Source of the DNA: an uncultured Candidatus Hydrogenedens sp. | Lineage (GTDB): Bacteria; Desulfobacterota_D; UBA1144 | Reading direction: 5' to 3' | Length of the DNA: 64,000 nucleotides | NCBI GenBank assembly: GCA_902609885.1 | Contig: CACLTT010000004.1 | Span: forward strand, 1 to 64,000 | Shown here: positions 29,057 to 40,240 of the stretch, piece after piece | Layout of the letters: every line of letters begins with the position of its first letter | Position numbering within the stretch: the stretch's first letter is position 1 | Position numbers and translations under genes: made by a program | Notes under the pieces: model-generated | Database searches by the model: none | What the model was told of the DNA's origin: nothing | The model's input: the letters and a program-made list of their open reading frames with translations, nothing else

Positions 29057-29611
29057 TTAGATATTGATTATTTCTTTTTCTTTCTCATTTGTTTCAATAA
29101 CTATTAGATTTACAAATTTATCAGTCTGATCTTGAATTATTTTAAGATCAGACTTTTCTTTATCTTCAGTAATATCTTTATTTTTAAACATTCTCTTTAC
29201 TTTATCATTCAATTCTTTTCTTATATTTCTAATAGAAATTTTATAATTTTCGGATTGCTTATTGAGAAATTTTACTAATTCTCCTCGTCTCTCTTGAGTA
29301 AGTGGAGGTACATTTATTATTATTACTCCATCATCATTATTAGGATTAAAACCTAAATCTGATTTTTGTATTGATTTAACAATTTCATCCGCCACCGAAG
29401 CATCGTATGGGGATAATATTATTGAAGAAGCCTCATTTGTATTGATATTACAAAGCTGGTTTAATGGAGTTTGTGCACCATAATAATCTACTTTAATATC
29501 ATCAAAAATAGATTTATTAATTGTTCCACCTCTTATTTTTGAAATTTCAATTGAAAATGAAGAAAGAGCTTTTTGCATTTTGTCTATGCATTCTTTTAAA
29601 ATATCATCCAT
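29057..29611 (-). CDS. frr: Ribosome recycling factor
   Basis: Splits the post-termination ribosome together with EF-G. The 184 residues match the usual 185, with the three-helix-bundle pattern starting MDDILKECIDKMQKAL, the ISKIRGGTINKSIFDDIKVDYYG segment and TQERRGELVKFLNKQSENYKISIRNIRKE. It is the last gene of the rpsB-tsf-pyrH-frr operon, 9 bases after pyrH. Confidence 0.96.
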   Translation of the reverse strand: MDDILKECIDKMQKALSSFSIEISKIRGGTINKSIFDDIKVDYYGAQTPLNQLCNINTNEASSIILSPYDASVADEIVKSIQKSDLGFNPNNDDGVIIINVPPLTQERRGELVKFLNKQSENYKISIRNIRKELNDKVKRMFKNKDITEDKEKSDLKIIQDQTDKFVNLIVIETNEKEKEIINI

Positions 29612-29620
29612 AACAAATCC

Positions 29621-30947
<1,327 letters not shown>

Positions 30948-30948
30948 T

Positions 30949-31854
30949 TTATGAATCTTGCTTTTCCTGATTGTCATCCTCTGCATACACAACTGAGTCC
31001 TGCTCAGAATCCTGTGTATTTGATTTAAAGACAAAGGCTTTCCTTTCTACTACATAATCGGATTCTTCTACTTTTTCTGCAGTTAATTCTCCCGATTGAA
31101 CTTTTTGCATGAAAATGTGTCTACCCTCTTCACATGCATTTGCAATCTTTTCAACGCACAACTTAACTGATCTAATTGCATCATCATTACTAGGTATTAC
31201 ATAGTCTGCATCTGAGGGATTTGAATTGGTATCAACTATACCTACTACAGGGATACCAATTTTTTTTGCTTCTTTTATTGCAATTTCTTCTTTTCGAGTA
31301 TCAACTACAAACATTGCAGTTGGCATCTTTTTCATATTCAAAATACCATTAAGAAGATATTCGAGTTTTTCCATTTCTCTGTTTAGAGTTATTTGTTCTT
31401 TCTTCGGTAAATTATCCATTTCTCCATCATCTTTCAATTTTTTTAATTGAATTAAATAATCGACTCTTGATCTAATAGTATTGAAATTAGTAAGAGTTCC
31501 ACCAAGCCATCTTGAATTAACAAAGGGCATATCACATTTTAAAGCTTCCTCTCCAATAATTTCTTGAGCTTGTTTTTTTGTTCCAACGAATAAAATTTCA
31601 CCACCATTGGAAACAGTTTTTTTAACAAAATCATAAGCTTTTAAAAAGGATTTAAGTGTTTTCTGAAGATCGATAATATGGATACCATTTCTTGAGCCGT
31701 AAATATATTCCTTCATTGCTGGATTCCATTGGCTTGATTGATGACCAAAATGAACACCAGCCTCAAGAAGCTGTTTCATTGTTATAACTCCTTCCTCTAA
31801 AGAGCCTTCATTAACTTCGACTTTATTTTGGATGCCTTCAGTGTTTTCACTCAT
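30949..31854 (-). CDS. rpsB: 30S ribosomal protein S2
   Basis: Essential small-subunit protein. The core begins [17 protein letters not shown] and includes [17 protein letters not shown]. From the ATG at 31854 there are 25 residues before that Met, forming an acidic extension. The last three (VIT) match the residues normally found there, so I keep this start. However, the internal ATG at 31779 has a strong AGGAAGGAG site 8 bases upstream, so initiation there is possible. A C-terminal tail of about 45 acidic residues follows the core. It is the first gene of the rpsB-tsf-pyrH-frr operon. Confidence 0.93.
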   Translation of the reverse strand: MSENTEGIQNKVEVNEGSLEEGVITMKQLLEAGVHFGHQSSQWNPAMKEYIYGSRNGIHIIDLQKTLKSFLKAYDFVKKTVSNGGEILFVGTKKQAQEIIGEEALKCDMPFVNSRWLGGTLTNFNTIRSRVDYLIQLKKLKDDGEMDNLPKKEQITLNREMEKLEYLLNGILNMKKMPTAMFVVDTRKEEIAIKEAKKIGIPVVGIVDTNSNPSDADYVIPSNDDAIRSVKLCVEKIANACEEGRHIFMQKVQSGELTAEKVEESDYVVERKAFVFKSNTQDSEQDSVVYAEDDNQEKQDS

Positions 31855-31964
31855 AATATAAGCTGAAAAGTTAACACAAAAAACTTTAAAATCAAATCTA
31901 ACTATTAATAATTTGTAGTAATGTAAAATATATGATTTACAATATTAACCTTAAGATTATTTTG

Positions 31965-32047
31965 GGAGGGCTGGCAGAATTGGCAATGCACCGGTCTTGA
32001 AAACCGGCGTCCTCACGGACTTCAGGGTTCGAGTCCCTGGCCCTCCG
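31965..32047 (+). tRNA. tRNA-Ser (UGA)
   Basis: Class II tRNA with acceptor arms GGAGGGC/GCCCTCC, anticodon stem CCGGT/ACCGG around CTTGAAA (anticodon TGA), a long variable arm CGTCCTCACGGACTT, and T-arm CAGGGTTCGAGTCCCTG. No CCA is encoded. The rsmI ATG follows only 7 bases after the 3' end. Confidence 0.97.
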
Positions 32048-32054
32048 TTATATT

Positions 32055-32882
32055 ATGAGTTTTTTCATTGTTTCTACGCCAATTGGCAATCTTGGAGATT
32101 TATCTATAAGAGCAATAGATATATTATCATCAAGCAACATTATTATTTGCGAAAAAAAAAATAAAGCACTAAAACTAATATCACACTTAAAAATTAATAA
32201 AGTTAGACTTATCTCATATCATGAATCTAGATTGAAGAGTATTTTTCCAGAAATCCTTAAATGCTTGAAAGAATCAAAAAAAATATCATTTATTACAGAT
32301 GCTGGAACTCCACTAATATCTGATCCAGGATCATTATTAATAAAAGAATTAATTAGTAATAATATTGAGCCGATTGTAGTTCCTGGCTCGAGTGCGTCTT
32401 TAACAGCACTTGTTATTTCAGGTTTTAATACTGATAAATTTATTTTTTACGGTTTTTTACCTAAATCCATAGGTAAACTAAAAAAGGAAATTGATAATGT
32501 ATTATGTATTAACATTCCTGTTATTTTTTATGTTAATAAAAATGATATAAATAAAATTTTTAATACTTATAAATTCGACAACAAAGAGATTTATTTTTCT
32601 TTATCAAAAGAACTTACTAAAAAGTTTGAAAAAACAATTAGGGGAAAAATAACAGATATAGATACATCTAAAATTAAATCTTTTATTTCAAAAGGAGAGT
32701 TCGTTCTGATTCTATTCAAACCAAATAAAGATAGAGATTTAAATATTGAAAAAATAAAAAAAAGAATTAAAGAATTAAAAATAAAATCACTAACAAAAAA
32801 AGCTATTTCAGAAAAAATTAAAAATGAGTTTGAATTAAAGAAAAATCAATCTTACAAATTAACTTTGGAATTTTATGATTAA
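32055..32882 (+). CDS. rsmI: 16S rRNA (cytidine-1402-2'-O) methyltransferase
   Basis: Tetrapyrrole-methylase-fold enzyme that methylates C1402 of 16S rRNA. The 275 residues carry FIVSTPIGNLGDLSIRAIDIL, LISYHESR, FITDAGTPLISDPG and the SAM-site VVPGSSASLTAL. It lies immediately after tRNA-Ser and may be read from the tRNA promoter. The end overlaps the converging gatA by 4 bases. Confidence 0.94.
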   Translation: MSFFIVSTPIGNLGDLSIRAIDILSSSNIIICEKKNKALKLISHLKINKVRLISYHESRLKSIFPEILKCLKESKKISFITDAGTPLISDPGSLLIKELISNNIEPIVVPGSSASLTALVISGFNTDKFIFYGFLPKSIGKLKKEIDNVLCINIPVIFYVNKNDINKIFNTYKFDNKEIYFSLSKELTKKFEKTIRGKITDIDTSKIKSFISKGEFVLILFKPNKDRDLNIEKIKKRIKELKIKSLTKKAISEKIKNEFELKKNQSYKLTLEFYD

Positions 32883-34348
32883 ATACTAGGTGAAGGCTTT
32901 GAAAAAGCTACTTCTTGTTCAATTAAATAAGCCATTTTCATCATAGTATTTTCATTTAATCTATCTGAAGCCAGTTGAACTCCAACAGGAAGATTATTTG
33001 AGCTTAAACCTATAGGGATTGATATTGCGGGAAGTTGAGCTAAATTTGCTGGTATAGTCAGAATATCAGATAAGTACATTTGAAGAGGATCATTTTTCTT
33101 TTCACCCAATTTAAATGGTAACTCAGGGCAAGTTGGTGTTAGTACAGCATCAACTTTTTTAAAAACTTCATTAAAATCATTTTCTATTAACTTCTTAACT
33201 TTTATAGCTTTCAAATAATATGCATCATAGTATCCAGAGGATAACGAGTAAGTTCCTAACATGATTCTTCTTTTAACCTCTTCACCAAAACCTAAAGATC
33301 TGTTTCTAATATATGTCTCAACTAAATCTTGATTTTCAGAATGATTATCATTAAATCCATATCTAATCCCATCAAACCTAGACAAATTTGAACTTGCTTC
33401 GCTTGGTGCAATAATGTAGTAAGTTGCTACAGAAAATTTTGCATGTGGTAATTCTATATCAATTAACCTAGCACCAAGACTTTTCAATCTATTTAGAAGT
33501 TCGTTAAATTGTGATTTGACTTCCATATCAAGACCTTCTTCAAGTAATTTACTTGGGACACCGAAAACAAAATCTTTAAATGAATATTTATCATTAACTA
33601 ATGATTGATATGAATTTGTGGGTTTTAAATTTAAAGAGGTTGAATCTTTTAAATCAAAGCCTGAAACTGCATCTAGGACTATTGCTGAGTCTTTAACAGT
33701 ATTTGTTATTGGTCCTGCTTGATCTAGAGAAGATGAAAAAGCTATCATGCCAAATCTACTAATTCTTCCATATGTTGGCTTCATCCCGACAACTCCACAA
33801 AAAGATGCAGGCTGCCTAATTGATCCTCCTGTATCTGTACCTAAAGAAATACAGCTTAATCCCGCTGATACAGCTGCAGCTGATCCTCCGCTCGATCCAC
33901 CAGGAACTCTAGATTGATCCCAAGGGTTAGCAGTTGGACCAAAAAAAGATGTTTCTGTAGATGATCCCATTGCAAACTCATCCATATTATTTTTTCCTAT
34001 CAAAAGAACATTAAGATTTTTTAATTTTTCATAGACAGTTGAATTATAATTTGAAACATAATTCTCAAGCATCTTTGATCCACAAGAACAAATTGAATCT
34101 TTCACAAGGAATATATCTTTAAGAGAAATAGGTATACCAAAGAGTGGATTAGTTATATTTTTATTATCACAAATTAAATTATCAAGTCTTTTAGAATCTT
34201 TTTTTACCTTACTTTCAAACACTTCAGTAAAAGAGTTTAGTCTTTTATCAACCTTATTTATCTGAGTTAAATATTGATTTAAAATTTCTGTTGGCGTAAA
34301 TTCTTTTTTTAAATAACCTTTATAAATATCTTCTATGGATTTATTCAT
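32879..34348 (-). CDS. gatA: Aspartyl/glutamyl-tRNA amidotransferase subunit A
   Basis: Amidase subunit of GatCAB, which makes Gln-tRNA (and Asn-tRNA) by transamidation. The Ser-Ser-Lys triad is visible: Lys in FGIPISLKDIF, then PGGSSGGSAAAVSAG and SLGTDTGGSIRQPASFCG. The 489-residue length is normal. It overlaps gatC by 1 base; gatB lies about 3 kb away, separated by gshB, carA and plsC. No glnS or asnS is in the window. Confidence 0.96.
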   Translation of the reverse strand: MNKSIEDIYKGYLKKEFTPTEILNQYLTQINKVDKRLNSFTEVFESKVKKDSKRLDNLICDNKNITNPLFGIPISLKDIFLVKDSICSCGSKMLENYVSNYNSTVYEKLKNLNVLLIGKNNMDEFAMGSSTETSFFGPTANPWDQSRVPGGSSGGSAAAVSAGLSCISLGTDTGGSIRQPASFCGVVGMKPTYGRISRFGMIAFSSSLDQAGPITNTVKDSAIVLDAVSGFDLKDSTSLNLKPTNSYQSLVNDKYSFKDFVFGVPSKLLEEGLDMEVKSQFNELLNRLKSLGARLIDIELPHAKFSVATYYIIAPSEASSNLSRFDGIRYGFNDNHSENQDLVETYIRNRSLGFGEEVKRRIMLGTYSLSSGYYDAYYLKAIKVKKLIENDFNEVFKKVDAVLTPTCPELPFKLGEKKNDPLQMYLSDILTIPANLAQLPAISIPIGLSSNNLPVGVQLASDRLNENTMMKMAYLIEQEVAFSKPSPSI

Positions 34349-34644
34349 TAATTCTGATCTTCCTCAATAACTTTTTTTACAGCAAAGAACTTTCCTTCTT
34401 TATTTGAAGCATTTAATAAAACCTCTTCATTGCTTAGTTTATCTACTTGACTATCATCTCTTACTGCATAATCATTAAGAATTTCAATATCCTTTGTATC
34501 ATCCTCTATTTTTAAGGAATTTAACAAATCTATATAATTCAGTATGTCTTTAAAATTTTTAATAAAACCTTCAATCTCATTTTCATCTATTTTTAATCTA
34601 GAAAGTCTAGAAATTTTTTCGACTAAATATTTATCTTTTGACAT
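34348..34644 (-). CDS. gatC: Aspartyl/glutamyl-tRNA amidotransferase subunit C
   Basis: Small wrapping subunit of GatCAB. The track starts at a TTG; the ATG at 34644 (MSKDKYLVEKISRLSRL) fits the family and gives 98 residues. The typical FKDILNYIDLLNSLKIED helix and the C-terminal VRDDSQVDKLSNEEVLLNA segment are present. Its stop overlaps the gatA ATG by one base. Confidence 0.93.
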   Translation of the reverse strand: MSKDKYLVEKISRLSRLKIDENEIEGFIKNFKDILNYIDLLNSLKIEDDTKDIEILNDYAVRDDSQVDKLSNEEVLLNASNKEGKFFAVKKVIEEDQN

Positions 34645-34652
34645 AATAAAAC

Positions 34653-35603
34653 TCAATTTATTTTTTGAATAATAAAATCTAACACATTTTTTTCTAATTT
34701 TGTCTCATTAGCTTTATTTATTTCTTGTAAACATGTTGGGCTAGTAATATTTATTTCAGTTAAAAAACCCCCTATAATATCTATACCAGCTAAGTAAATA
34801 TGATTTTCAATTAAAAAATTTTTAATTTCAGAGCAAATAATTAAATCCTCATCACTTATCTCAGTTTTATGTGGTGTTCCACCTGAATGGAAATTACAAA
34901 TAAAATCTCCCTCTTTTGCTTTTCTTAAAATAGCACCTATTGGTTCACCATTAAGAATTATTATTCTCTTATCTCCATTATAAACCTCATCAATAAATTC
35001 TTGTAAAATATAAGTCTCATTGCTAACTAGTCCTAACGATGAAAAATTTCTACCATCAAACTTCTGTATTCCTTCTCCACCACATAAATTAAGAGGTTTA
35101 ATTACTACTCCATCTTTAAAATTTGAGGTCCATTCTTTTATCGTATCTTTATCGCCACCATTGCAAACTATTGTGTTTGGGATTATTTTTTCAAATCGAA
35201 GCGTAGATAATTTTTCATTAAACGCTCTTAAAGCTGTTGGATTATTTACAACCAAAACATTGTTTTTAACCATCTCGAGCATATAAGTTGTTTTAATATA
35301 TTTTTCGTCAACTGGTGGGTCTTTTCTCATAAATATCACATCGAAATAATCTAATTCTATATCATTATAAGTTTTTTTAATTTCACATATTCGCATATTT
35401 TTCCTAATATTATTCTGACCTATCATATCAACTTTATGAACATTTTTTAGTCTTGGCTGCTTATTTTTTATAAATAGGTCATCTTGAAGAGTAAAAAAAA
35501 TTTCATGTCCTCTTGATTCAGCCTCTAACATTAAAATATAGGTTGTATCTTTTGTAGGTATTACATTCTCTAGAGGATCCATAATAAATAGAAACTTATT
35601 CAT
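34653..35603 (-). CDS. gshB: Glutathione synthetase
   Basis: ATP-grasp enzyme joining gamma-glutamylcysteine and glycine. The 316-residue protein begins FLFIMDPLENVIPTKDTTY, the classic GshB N-terminus, and has the ATP-grasp elements VIKPLNLCGGEGIQKF, ILQEFI and the metal-binding LTEINITSPTCLQEIN. It follows carA by 36 bases and precedes gatC by 8. gshA is not in the window. Presence of glutathione suits an aerobic Gram-negative cell. Confidence 0.94.
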   Translation of the reverse strand: MNKFLFIMDPLENVIPTKDTTYILMLEAESRGHEIFFTLQDDLFIKNKQPRLKNVHKVDMIGQNNIRKNMRICEIKKTYNDIELDYFDVIFMRKDPPVDEKYIKTTYMLEMVKNNVLVVNNPTALRAFNEKLSTLRFEKIIPNTIVCNGGDKDTIKEWTSNFKDGVVIKPLNLCGGEGIQKFDGRNFSSLGLVSNETYILQEFIDEVYNGDKRIIILNGEPIGAILRKAKEGDFICNFHSGGTPHKTEISDEDLIICSEIKNFLIENHIYLAGIDIIGGFLTEINITSPTCLQEINKANETKLEKNVLDFIIQKIN

Positions 35604-35639
35604 AATAATTACCTATAATATTTATCAAGATATATATTT

Positions 35640-36713
35640 TCATAACATTTCATAAAATTCTTTAAAGTATCTATATGAATCATGCGGTCCTGGTGAAGCC
35701 TCTGGATGATATTGAACAGAGAAACATTTTAATTTTTTTGACCTTATTCCCTCAACTGTTTTATCATTTAAGTTTATATGGGTAATTTCAACATCTTCAA
35801 TATTCTTATTTTCAACCGCAAAACCATGATTCTGACTAGTTATTTCAACCTTACTGTCTAAAACATTCATTACAGGATGATTTGCACCGCGGTGACCAAA
35901 TTTTAATTTAAAAGTTTTAAAACCCAAAGATAAAGATAAAATTTGATGCCCTAAGCATATTCCAAATATTGGCTTATATCCTAAAATTTCTTTAATATTT
36001 TCAATAGCATATTTAGAGGCGGCTGGATCACCAGGTCCATTTGATAATAAAATTCCATCTGGATTTATCTCTTTTATTTTTTTTGGCTTTGTATCACAGG
36101 GTCCTACTATTAGATTAAGTCCAAATTTCATATTTAAAACTTTTAATATATTATCTTTACATCCAAAATCATATATAAAAACTCTTTTATTACCTTTTTT
36201 TCCTTCAATCTCATATATTTCATTACACGTTACTTTTTTTGTTAGATCATTTCCAATCATCTCAGGAGTTTCCATTAATTTGTTCTTAAAATATTCGATA
36301 TTATCAGACATGCTTGTTATGATACACTTTTGTGCACCTTCATTTCTTATAATTTTAGTTAGTTTTCTTGTATCAATATTATGAATTCCTACGATGTTAT
36401 TTTTTATTAAATAATGATTAAGAGTTAAACTAGACTTGTGGTTGGATGGAAAATCACAAAAATTTCTAGCAATTAGACCTTTTGCTGCACTTTTTGATGA
36501 TTCAATATCTTCATCATTTGTGCCATAATTACCAATATGAGGATAAGTCATTAAAACAATTTGTGAGTTATAAGATGGGTCAGTAATTATTTCTTGATAT
36601 CCTGTCATAGATGTATTGAATACAATTTCACCAGTAGTTTCGCCTTCATATCCAAAAGAAAGGCCCTTAAATACCTCACCATTTTCCAGATATAATAAAG
36701 ATTTTTTATTCAT
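35640..36713 (-). CDS. carA: Carbamoyl phosphate synthetase small subunit
   Basis: Glutamine amidotransferase subunit feeding ammonia to CarB for arginine and pyrimidine synthesis. The class I GATase nucleophile is in FGICLGHQILSLSLG and the His/Glu pair in VQYHPEASPGPHDS; the N-terminal structural domain has FNTSMTGYQEIITDPSY. It has 357 residues. carB is not adjacent, which is common in reduced genomes. It is divergent from plsC across 58 bases. Confidence 0.96.
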   Translation of the reverse strand: MNKKSLLYLENGEVFKGLSFGYEGETTGEIVFNTSMTGYQEIITDPSYNSQIVLMTYPHIGNYGTNDEDIESSKSAAKGLIARNFCDFPSNHKSSLTLNHYLIKNNIVGIHNIDTRKLTKIIRNEGAQKCIITSMSDNIEYFKNKLMETPEMIGNDLTKKVTCNEIYEIEGKKGNKRVFIYDFGCKDNILKVLNMKFGLNLIVGPCDTKPKKIKEINPDGILLSNGPGDPAASKYAIENIKEILGYKPIFGICLGHQILSLSLGFKTFKLKFGHRGANHPVMNVLDSKVEITSQNHGFAVENKNIEDVEITHINLNDKTVEGIRSKKLKCFSVQYHPEASPGPHDSYRYFKEFYEML

Positions 36714-36771
36714 TTTCTATCATACTAATATAACAATTTTGTGAAACAATTATAACAGATTAAAATAGAGT

Positions 36772-37494
36772 ATGGCTTTTGACAGAGTAAAGAATTTTCT
36801 AAAAAATATTGAATCAGATTTATTCAAATATAATAAGTATCCAAGTAGCGATTTAAAATCCTATCATCTGAAATATTGGCTTACCTTTATTGTTAATCTT
36901 TATCTTAAAGTTTATCATAGGGTAGAAGTTGTTAACTCAAATAACATTCCGCAAGAAGGCTCGGGAGTAATTGCGTCGAACCATATGTCTCATTTGGATG
37001 GAATAATTATTAATGCTGTGACTGCTTATAATACCAGAAGAAAAATTAATTTTCTTGCAGCAGAAGATGTATATAATAAAAATTTTTTATTTAGATTTTT
37101 ATGTGATTTAGGAAATACTATTCCTGTCCAGAGATCAACTAGTGATAGAGTTGCATTATTAAAAGTAATAAAATTATTGAAATCCGATAAATTGGTTGGA
37201 TTATTTCCAGAGGGACAAAGGTCAAGAGATGGTAAAATTGGTGAAGCAAAAATGGGTGTTGCAATAATGGCTTTAAAAACTGGAACCCCTATTATTCCTC
37301 TTGCAATATCTGGTACATTTGAAGCATTTCCAAGAAAAACAAAGGTCATCAAGCCTGAAAAAGTTAAATTAAAGTTTGGTAATCCACTTAATTTTGAAAT
37401 TGAAAAAAAACCATCTAAAGATCGAATTGAGTATGTTAAAAACGAAATAATGAATGAAATAAAAAAACTTTATAAAGAAATTAATTTATCTTAA
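36772..37494 (+). CDS. 1-acylglycerol-3-phosphate acyltransferase (PlsC type)
   Basis: Membrane-associated acyltransferase for phosphatidic acid synthesis, 240 residues. The H-x4-D catalytic motif is in ASNHMSHLDGIIINAV, and the glycerol-phosphate-binding motif is LFPEGQRSRDGKI, followed by the proline-containing TPIIPLAISGT. One hydrophobic N-terminal segment is visible. A role in 2-acyl transfer is the usual one, but acyl specificity cannot be read from sequence. Its 3' end overlaps gatB by 14 bases. Confidence 0.88.
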   Translation: MAFDRVKNFLKNIESDLFKYNKYPSSDLKSYHLKYWLTFIVNLYLKVYHRVEVVNSNNIPQEGSGVIASNHMSHLDGIIINAVTAYNTRRKINFLAAEDVYNKNFLFRFLCDLGNTIPVQRSTSDRVALLKVIKLLKSDKLVGLFPEGQRSRDGKIGEAKMGVAIMALKTGTPIIPLAISGTFEAFPRKTKVIKPEKVKLKFGNPLNFEIEKKPSKDRIEYVKNEIMNEIKKLYKEINLS

Positions 37495-38893
37495 ATTTTT
37501 CTTTCAAAAGCTTGTTTATTATTTTTGGATTACCCTTCCCATTAGATAATTTCATTGCTTGACCCATAAAAAAACTCAGTAGTTTTAACTCACCTTCCAT
37601 AATTCTCTTATATTCCTCTGGAAAATCATCAATAGTTTTAAGAATAATTTGATTTAATGAATCCTCAGAACTTTCTTGCTTAAGGTTCATCGACTCTACA
37701 ACTTCAATAGGATTTTGATTGGATAAAGATATTTTTTCTAAAATATTCTTAGCTGAATTATTATTTATACTTCCATCTTTTATTAATTTAATTAACTCAG
37801 CAAATATCTCTGGTTGTAATTTTAGATTATCAAGATATTTAATAAGTTCTGATATAATCCAGTTGCAAACCATCTTGGGTTCATTGATACATAATATGGT
37901 TTTTTCAAAATACTCCAAAAGTTTCAGGTCAGACATTAATATATCTACATCATCATCTTTAAGGCCCATGTTAATCATAGATAAATATTTTTTATCATAT
38001 GAAGTCCCAAGATTAGTCTTGATATTCTCAATAAATTTTTCATCCAATATCAATGGTTGGAGATCAGGATCTGGAAAATATCTATAGTCATGAGCATCTT
38101 CCTTTGAACGCATAGAGTATGTTTTATTTGTTGAAGAATTAAATAATCTAGTTTCCTGTAATACCTCATCACCCTTTTCTAAAATTCTTTTTTGTCTAAT
38201 TATTTCATACTCTAATGCCTTTTGAACAAACCTAAAAGAATTAACATTTTTAATTTCTGTTTTTACTCCGAGTTCGTCATCACCCTTTTTTCTTAATGAT
38301 ATATTTGCATCACACCTGAAATTACCCTTTTCCATATCACAATCAGAAACACCTGCGAAAAGTAGAATTTTTCTTAGCCTTTTCAGGTAGCTTACTGCTT
38401 CTTCAGGATTTGATAGATCAGGTTCAGTAACAATCTCTATTAGCGGGACACCTGCTCTATTTAAATCAACTAAAGATAAATCGTCTGACAAATCATGAAT
38501 CAATTTTCCGGCATCTTCTTCCATATGAATTCTATTAATTCTAATTTTCTTATTGGAGCTACCAGATTTAATATTTAAGATTCCTGATGAGGCAATAGGT
38601 TCATCATACTGACTTATTTGATAACCTTTAGGTAAATCAGGATAGAAATAATGTTTTCTAGCGAATGTAGATTTTTTATTAATTTTACAATCCGTGGACA
38701 GACCAGCAATTATAGCAAGTCTGACTGCTTCCATATTCAATACTGGTAATACTCCTGGAAGTCCTAAATCAACTATAGAAACATTTGAATTCGGGTTATC
38801 CCCAAATTCGTTATTAGATGTTGAAAATAGTTTAGTCATTGTCTTAAGTTGAGCATGAACTTCTAATCCAATAACTGTTTCAAAATCATTCAT
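37481..38893 (-). CDS. gatB: Aspartyl/glutamyl-tRNA amidotransferase subunit B
   Basis: tRNA-binding and kinase subunit of GatCAB. The ATG at 38893 (MNDFETVIGLEVHAQLKT) is chosen over the track's TTG four codons upstream because it matches the family. Features include ARKHYFYPDLPKGYQISQYD, the EIVTEPDLSNPEEA segment, and the C-terminal YqeY-like tail ending in SNGKGNPKIINKLLKEKF. It has 470 residues. It is separated from gatCA by three genes. Confidence 0.96.
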   Translation of the reverse strand: MNDFETVIGLEVHAQLKTMTKLFSTSNNEFGDNPNSNVSIVDLGLPGVLPVLNMEAVRLAIIAGLSTDCKINKKSTFARKHYFYPDLPKGYQISQYDEPIASSGILNIKSGSSNKKIRINRIHMEEDAGKLIHDLSDDLSLVDLNRAGVPLIEIVTEPDLSNPEEAVSYLKRLRKILLFAGVSDCDMEKGNFRCDANISLRKKGDDELGVKTEIKNVNSFRFVQKALEYEIIRQKRILEKGDEVLQETRLFNSSTNKTYSMRSKEDAHDYRYFPDPDLQPLILDEKFIENIKTNLGTSYDKKYLSMINMGLKDDDVDILMSDLKLLEYFEKTILCINEPKMVCNWIISELIKYLDNLKLQPEIFAELIKLIKDGSINNNSAKNILEKISLSNQNPIEVVESMNLKQESSEDSLNQIILKTIDDFPEEYKRIMEGELKLLSFFMGQAMKLSNGKGNPKIINKLLKEKFKIN

Positions 38894-38940
38894 AAATAAA
38901 ACCAATTAATTAATATTATAAATAGTTTAATATTACAAAT

Positions 38941-39591
38941 ATGATATCGGATTTTCAAAATAAAAAAATACTTTTAGTTTCGCCCCATCCAGATGATGTT
39001 GAAATAGGCATGGGTGGCACCACGATAATTTTATCTAAAAAAAATAAATTATTTCATATAATTTGTACCAATGGATCTCGATCATTTAATAAATATAAAG
39101 ATAAAGAGACACTTATAAGAAACAGAAAAAAAGAATCAGAAAAATGTAACAAATTTATGAATATTAATAAATTCTTTTATTATGGACTCAATAATATATC
39201 TACTAATAAAAATATTAATTTATTCAAAACTCATTTTTTATCTAATTTAGATGAAATTGATCCAGATATAATTTTTTGTCCTCATCCAACACTTGATAAA
39301 CATCCCACTCATAGAAAGATTTCTGAGATAATATTAGAAAATTTGAAAAATAGAAAAATAAAAATATTTTTTTATGAAGTTTGGGGTGCTTTCAATAAAT
39401 ACGACCACTATGTCAATATTGACAAAGTTATAAAGAAAAAGGTTAAAATGATCAATTTTCATAAATCCCAGATTTATTATAAAGATTATGCACTTGGGAT
39501 AGCTGGTTTGAATCACTACCATGCAATATTCAATGATTTCGGAAAAGAAAAAATTCAATATATTGAAGTCTTTGTCGAAAATATTACTTAA
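38941..39591 (+). CDS. PIG-L/LmbE family deacetylase
   Basis: Zinc-dependent N-acetylglucosamine-type deacetylase of 216 residues. The metal-binding N-terminal motif is LVSPHPDDVEIGMGGT, and the second site is PHPTLDKHPTHRKISEII. The family includes enzymes for GlcNAc-PI, mycothiol, bacillithiol and various surface sugars. No partner glycosyltransferase is nearby, so the substrate is open. It overlaps the converging glycosylase gene by 8 bases. Confidence 0.86.
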   Translation: MISDFQNKKILLVSPHPDDVEIGMGGTTIILSKKNKLFHIICTNGSRSFNKYKDKETLIRNRKKESEKCNKFMNINKFFYYGLNNISTNKNINLFKTHFLSNLDEIDPDIIFCPHPTLDKHPTHRKISEIILENLKNRKIKIFFYEVWGAFNKYDHYVNIDKVIKKKVKMINFHKSQIYYKDYALGIAGLNHYHAIFNDFGKEKIQYIEVFVENIT

Positions 39592-40240
39592 TAATTTTAT
39601 TAGTCTTCATGAACCATAAAGTTAAGTCTAACTCAGGCAAATCTATATTGATTTGATTAGATAATTTTCTAAGAATGTCTTCAGTTTTTTCATAATTTTT
39701 TACAGTTAATTTAAAATCTTTAGGAATTAATGACATTTCTTTCATTAAACTTAATATATGAATATCGAGAATTGCCAAGTTTTTAAAACCTATATTTCTT
39801 AAAAAATGACTAGAAGCTTTCATTCCGATTCCTTTTATATCTTTGTTTAATGCTAATTCATTCCTTGCAATTATTGAATTATCAAATTGGTTTATTAATT
39901 TTCTGATATCAAAAGAATAATTTTGATCAATATATTCTCTAACATTATAAATGTATTTACCTCTAACATTATAAAATCTATAACATTTCCTCAGTTCTTT
40001 AATAATTTCTAACTCTGTAGCGTTAATTATTAAATCTTTATTTGTAATAATTCTCACTGTTTTTAAGGCTAGCTCTGCACTAGTACCAGCTGCCAAAATA
40101 CAATATACTAGCTCATAGAATATATCTTTTGGTTTGCCTAAAGAAAATATTTTTTCAAAAGATTTTATTTTTTTTGTTATTATTTTTTTGTTTTTTTGAA
40201 AAGCTGAAATTATTGAATCTATTTTTTTTATATCATTCAT
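39584..40240 (-). CDS. N-glycosylase/DNA lyase, Ogg2-like
   Basis: Helix-hairpin-helix DNA glycosylase, probably removing 8-oxoguanine and cutting the strand. The 218 residues match the Ogg2 type: HhH with catalytic Lys in IKGIGMKASSHFLRNIG and catalytic Asp in LAILDIHIL. There is no Fe-S cluster cysteine set, which excludes Nth/MutY. Ogg2 is best known from archaea and Thermotoga and is less usual in proteobacteria. It overlaps the MltD-like gene upstream by 8 bases. Confidence 0.82.
   Translation of the reverse strand: MNDIKKIDSIISAFQKNKKIITKKIKSFEKIFSLGKPKDIFYELVYCILAAGTSAELALKTVRIITNKDLIINATELEIIKELRKCYRFYNVRGKYIYNVREYIDQNYSFDIRKLINQFDNSIIARNELALNKDIKGIGMKASSHFLRNIGFKNLAILDIHILSLMKEMSLIPKDFKLTVKNYEKTEDILRKLSNQINIDLPELDLTLWFMKTNKIIK

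Noticed and set aside
30949-31034. Upstream extension of tsf into rpsB as given by the track
   Set aside because: The conserved EF-Ts N-terminus starts at the ATG at 30947; the extension is the rpsB tail read in another frame.
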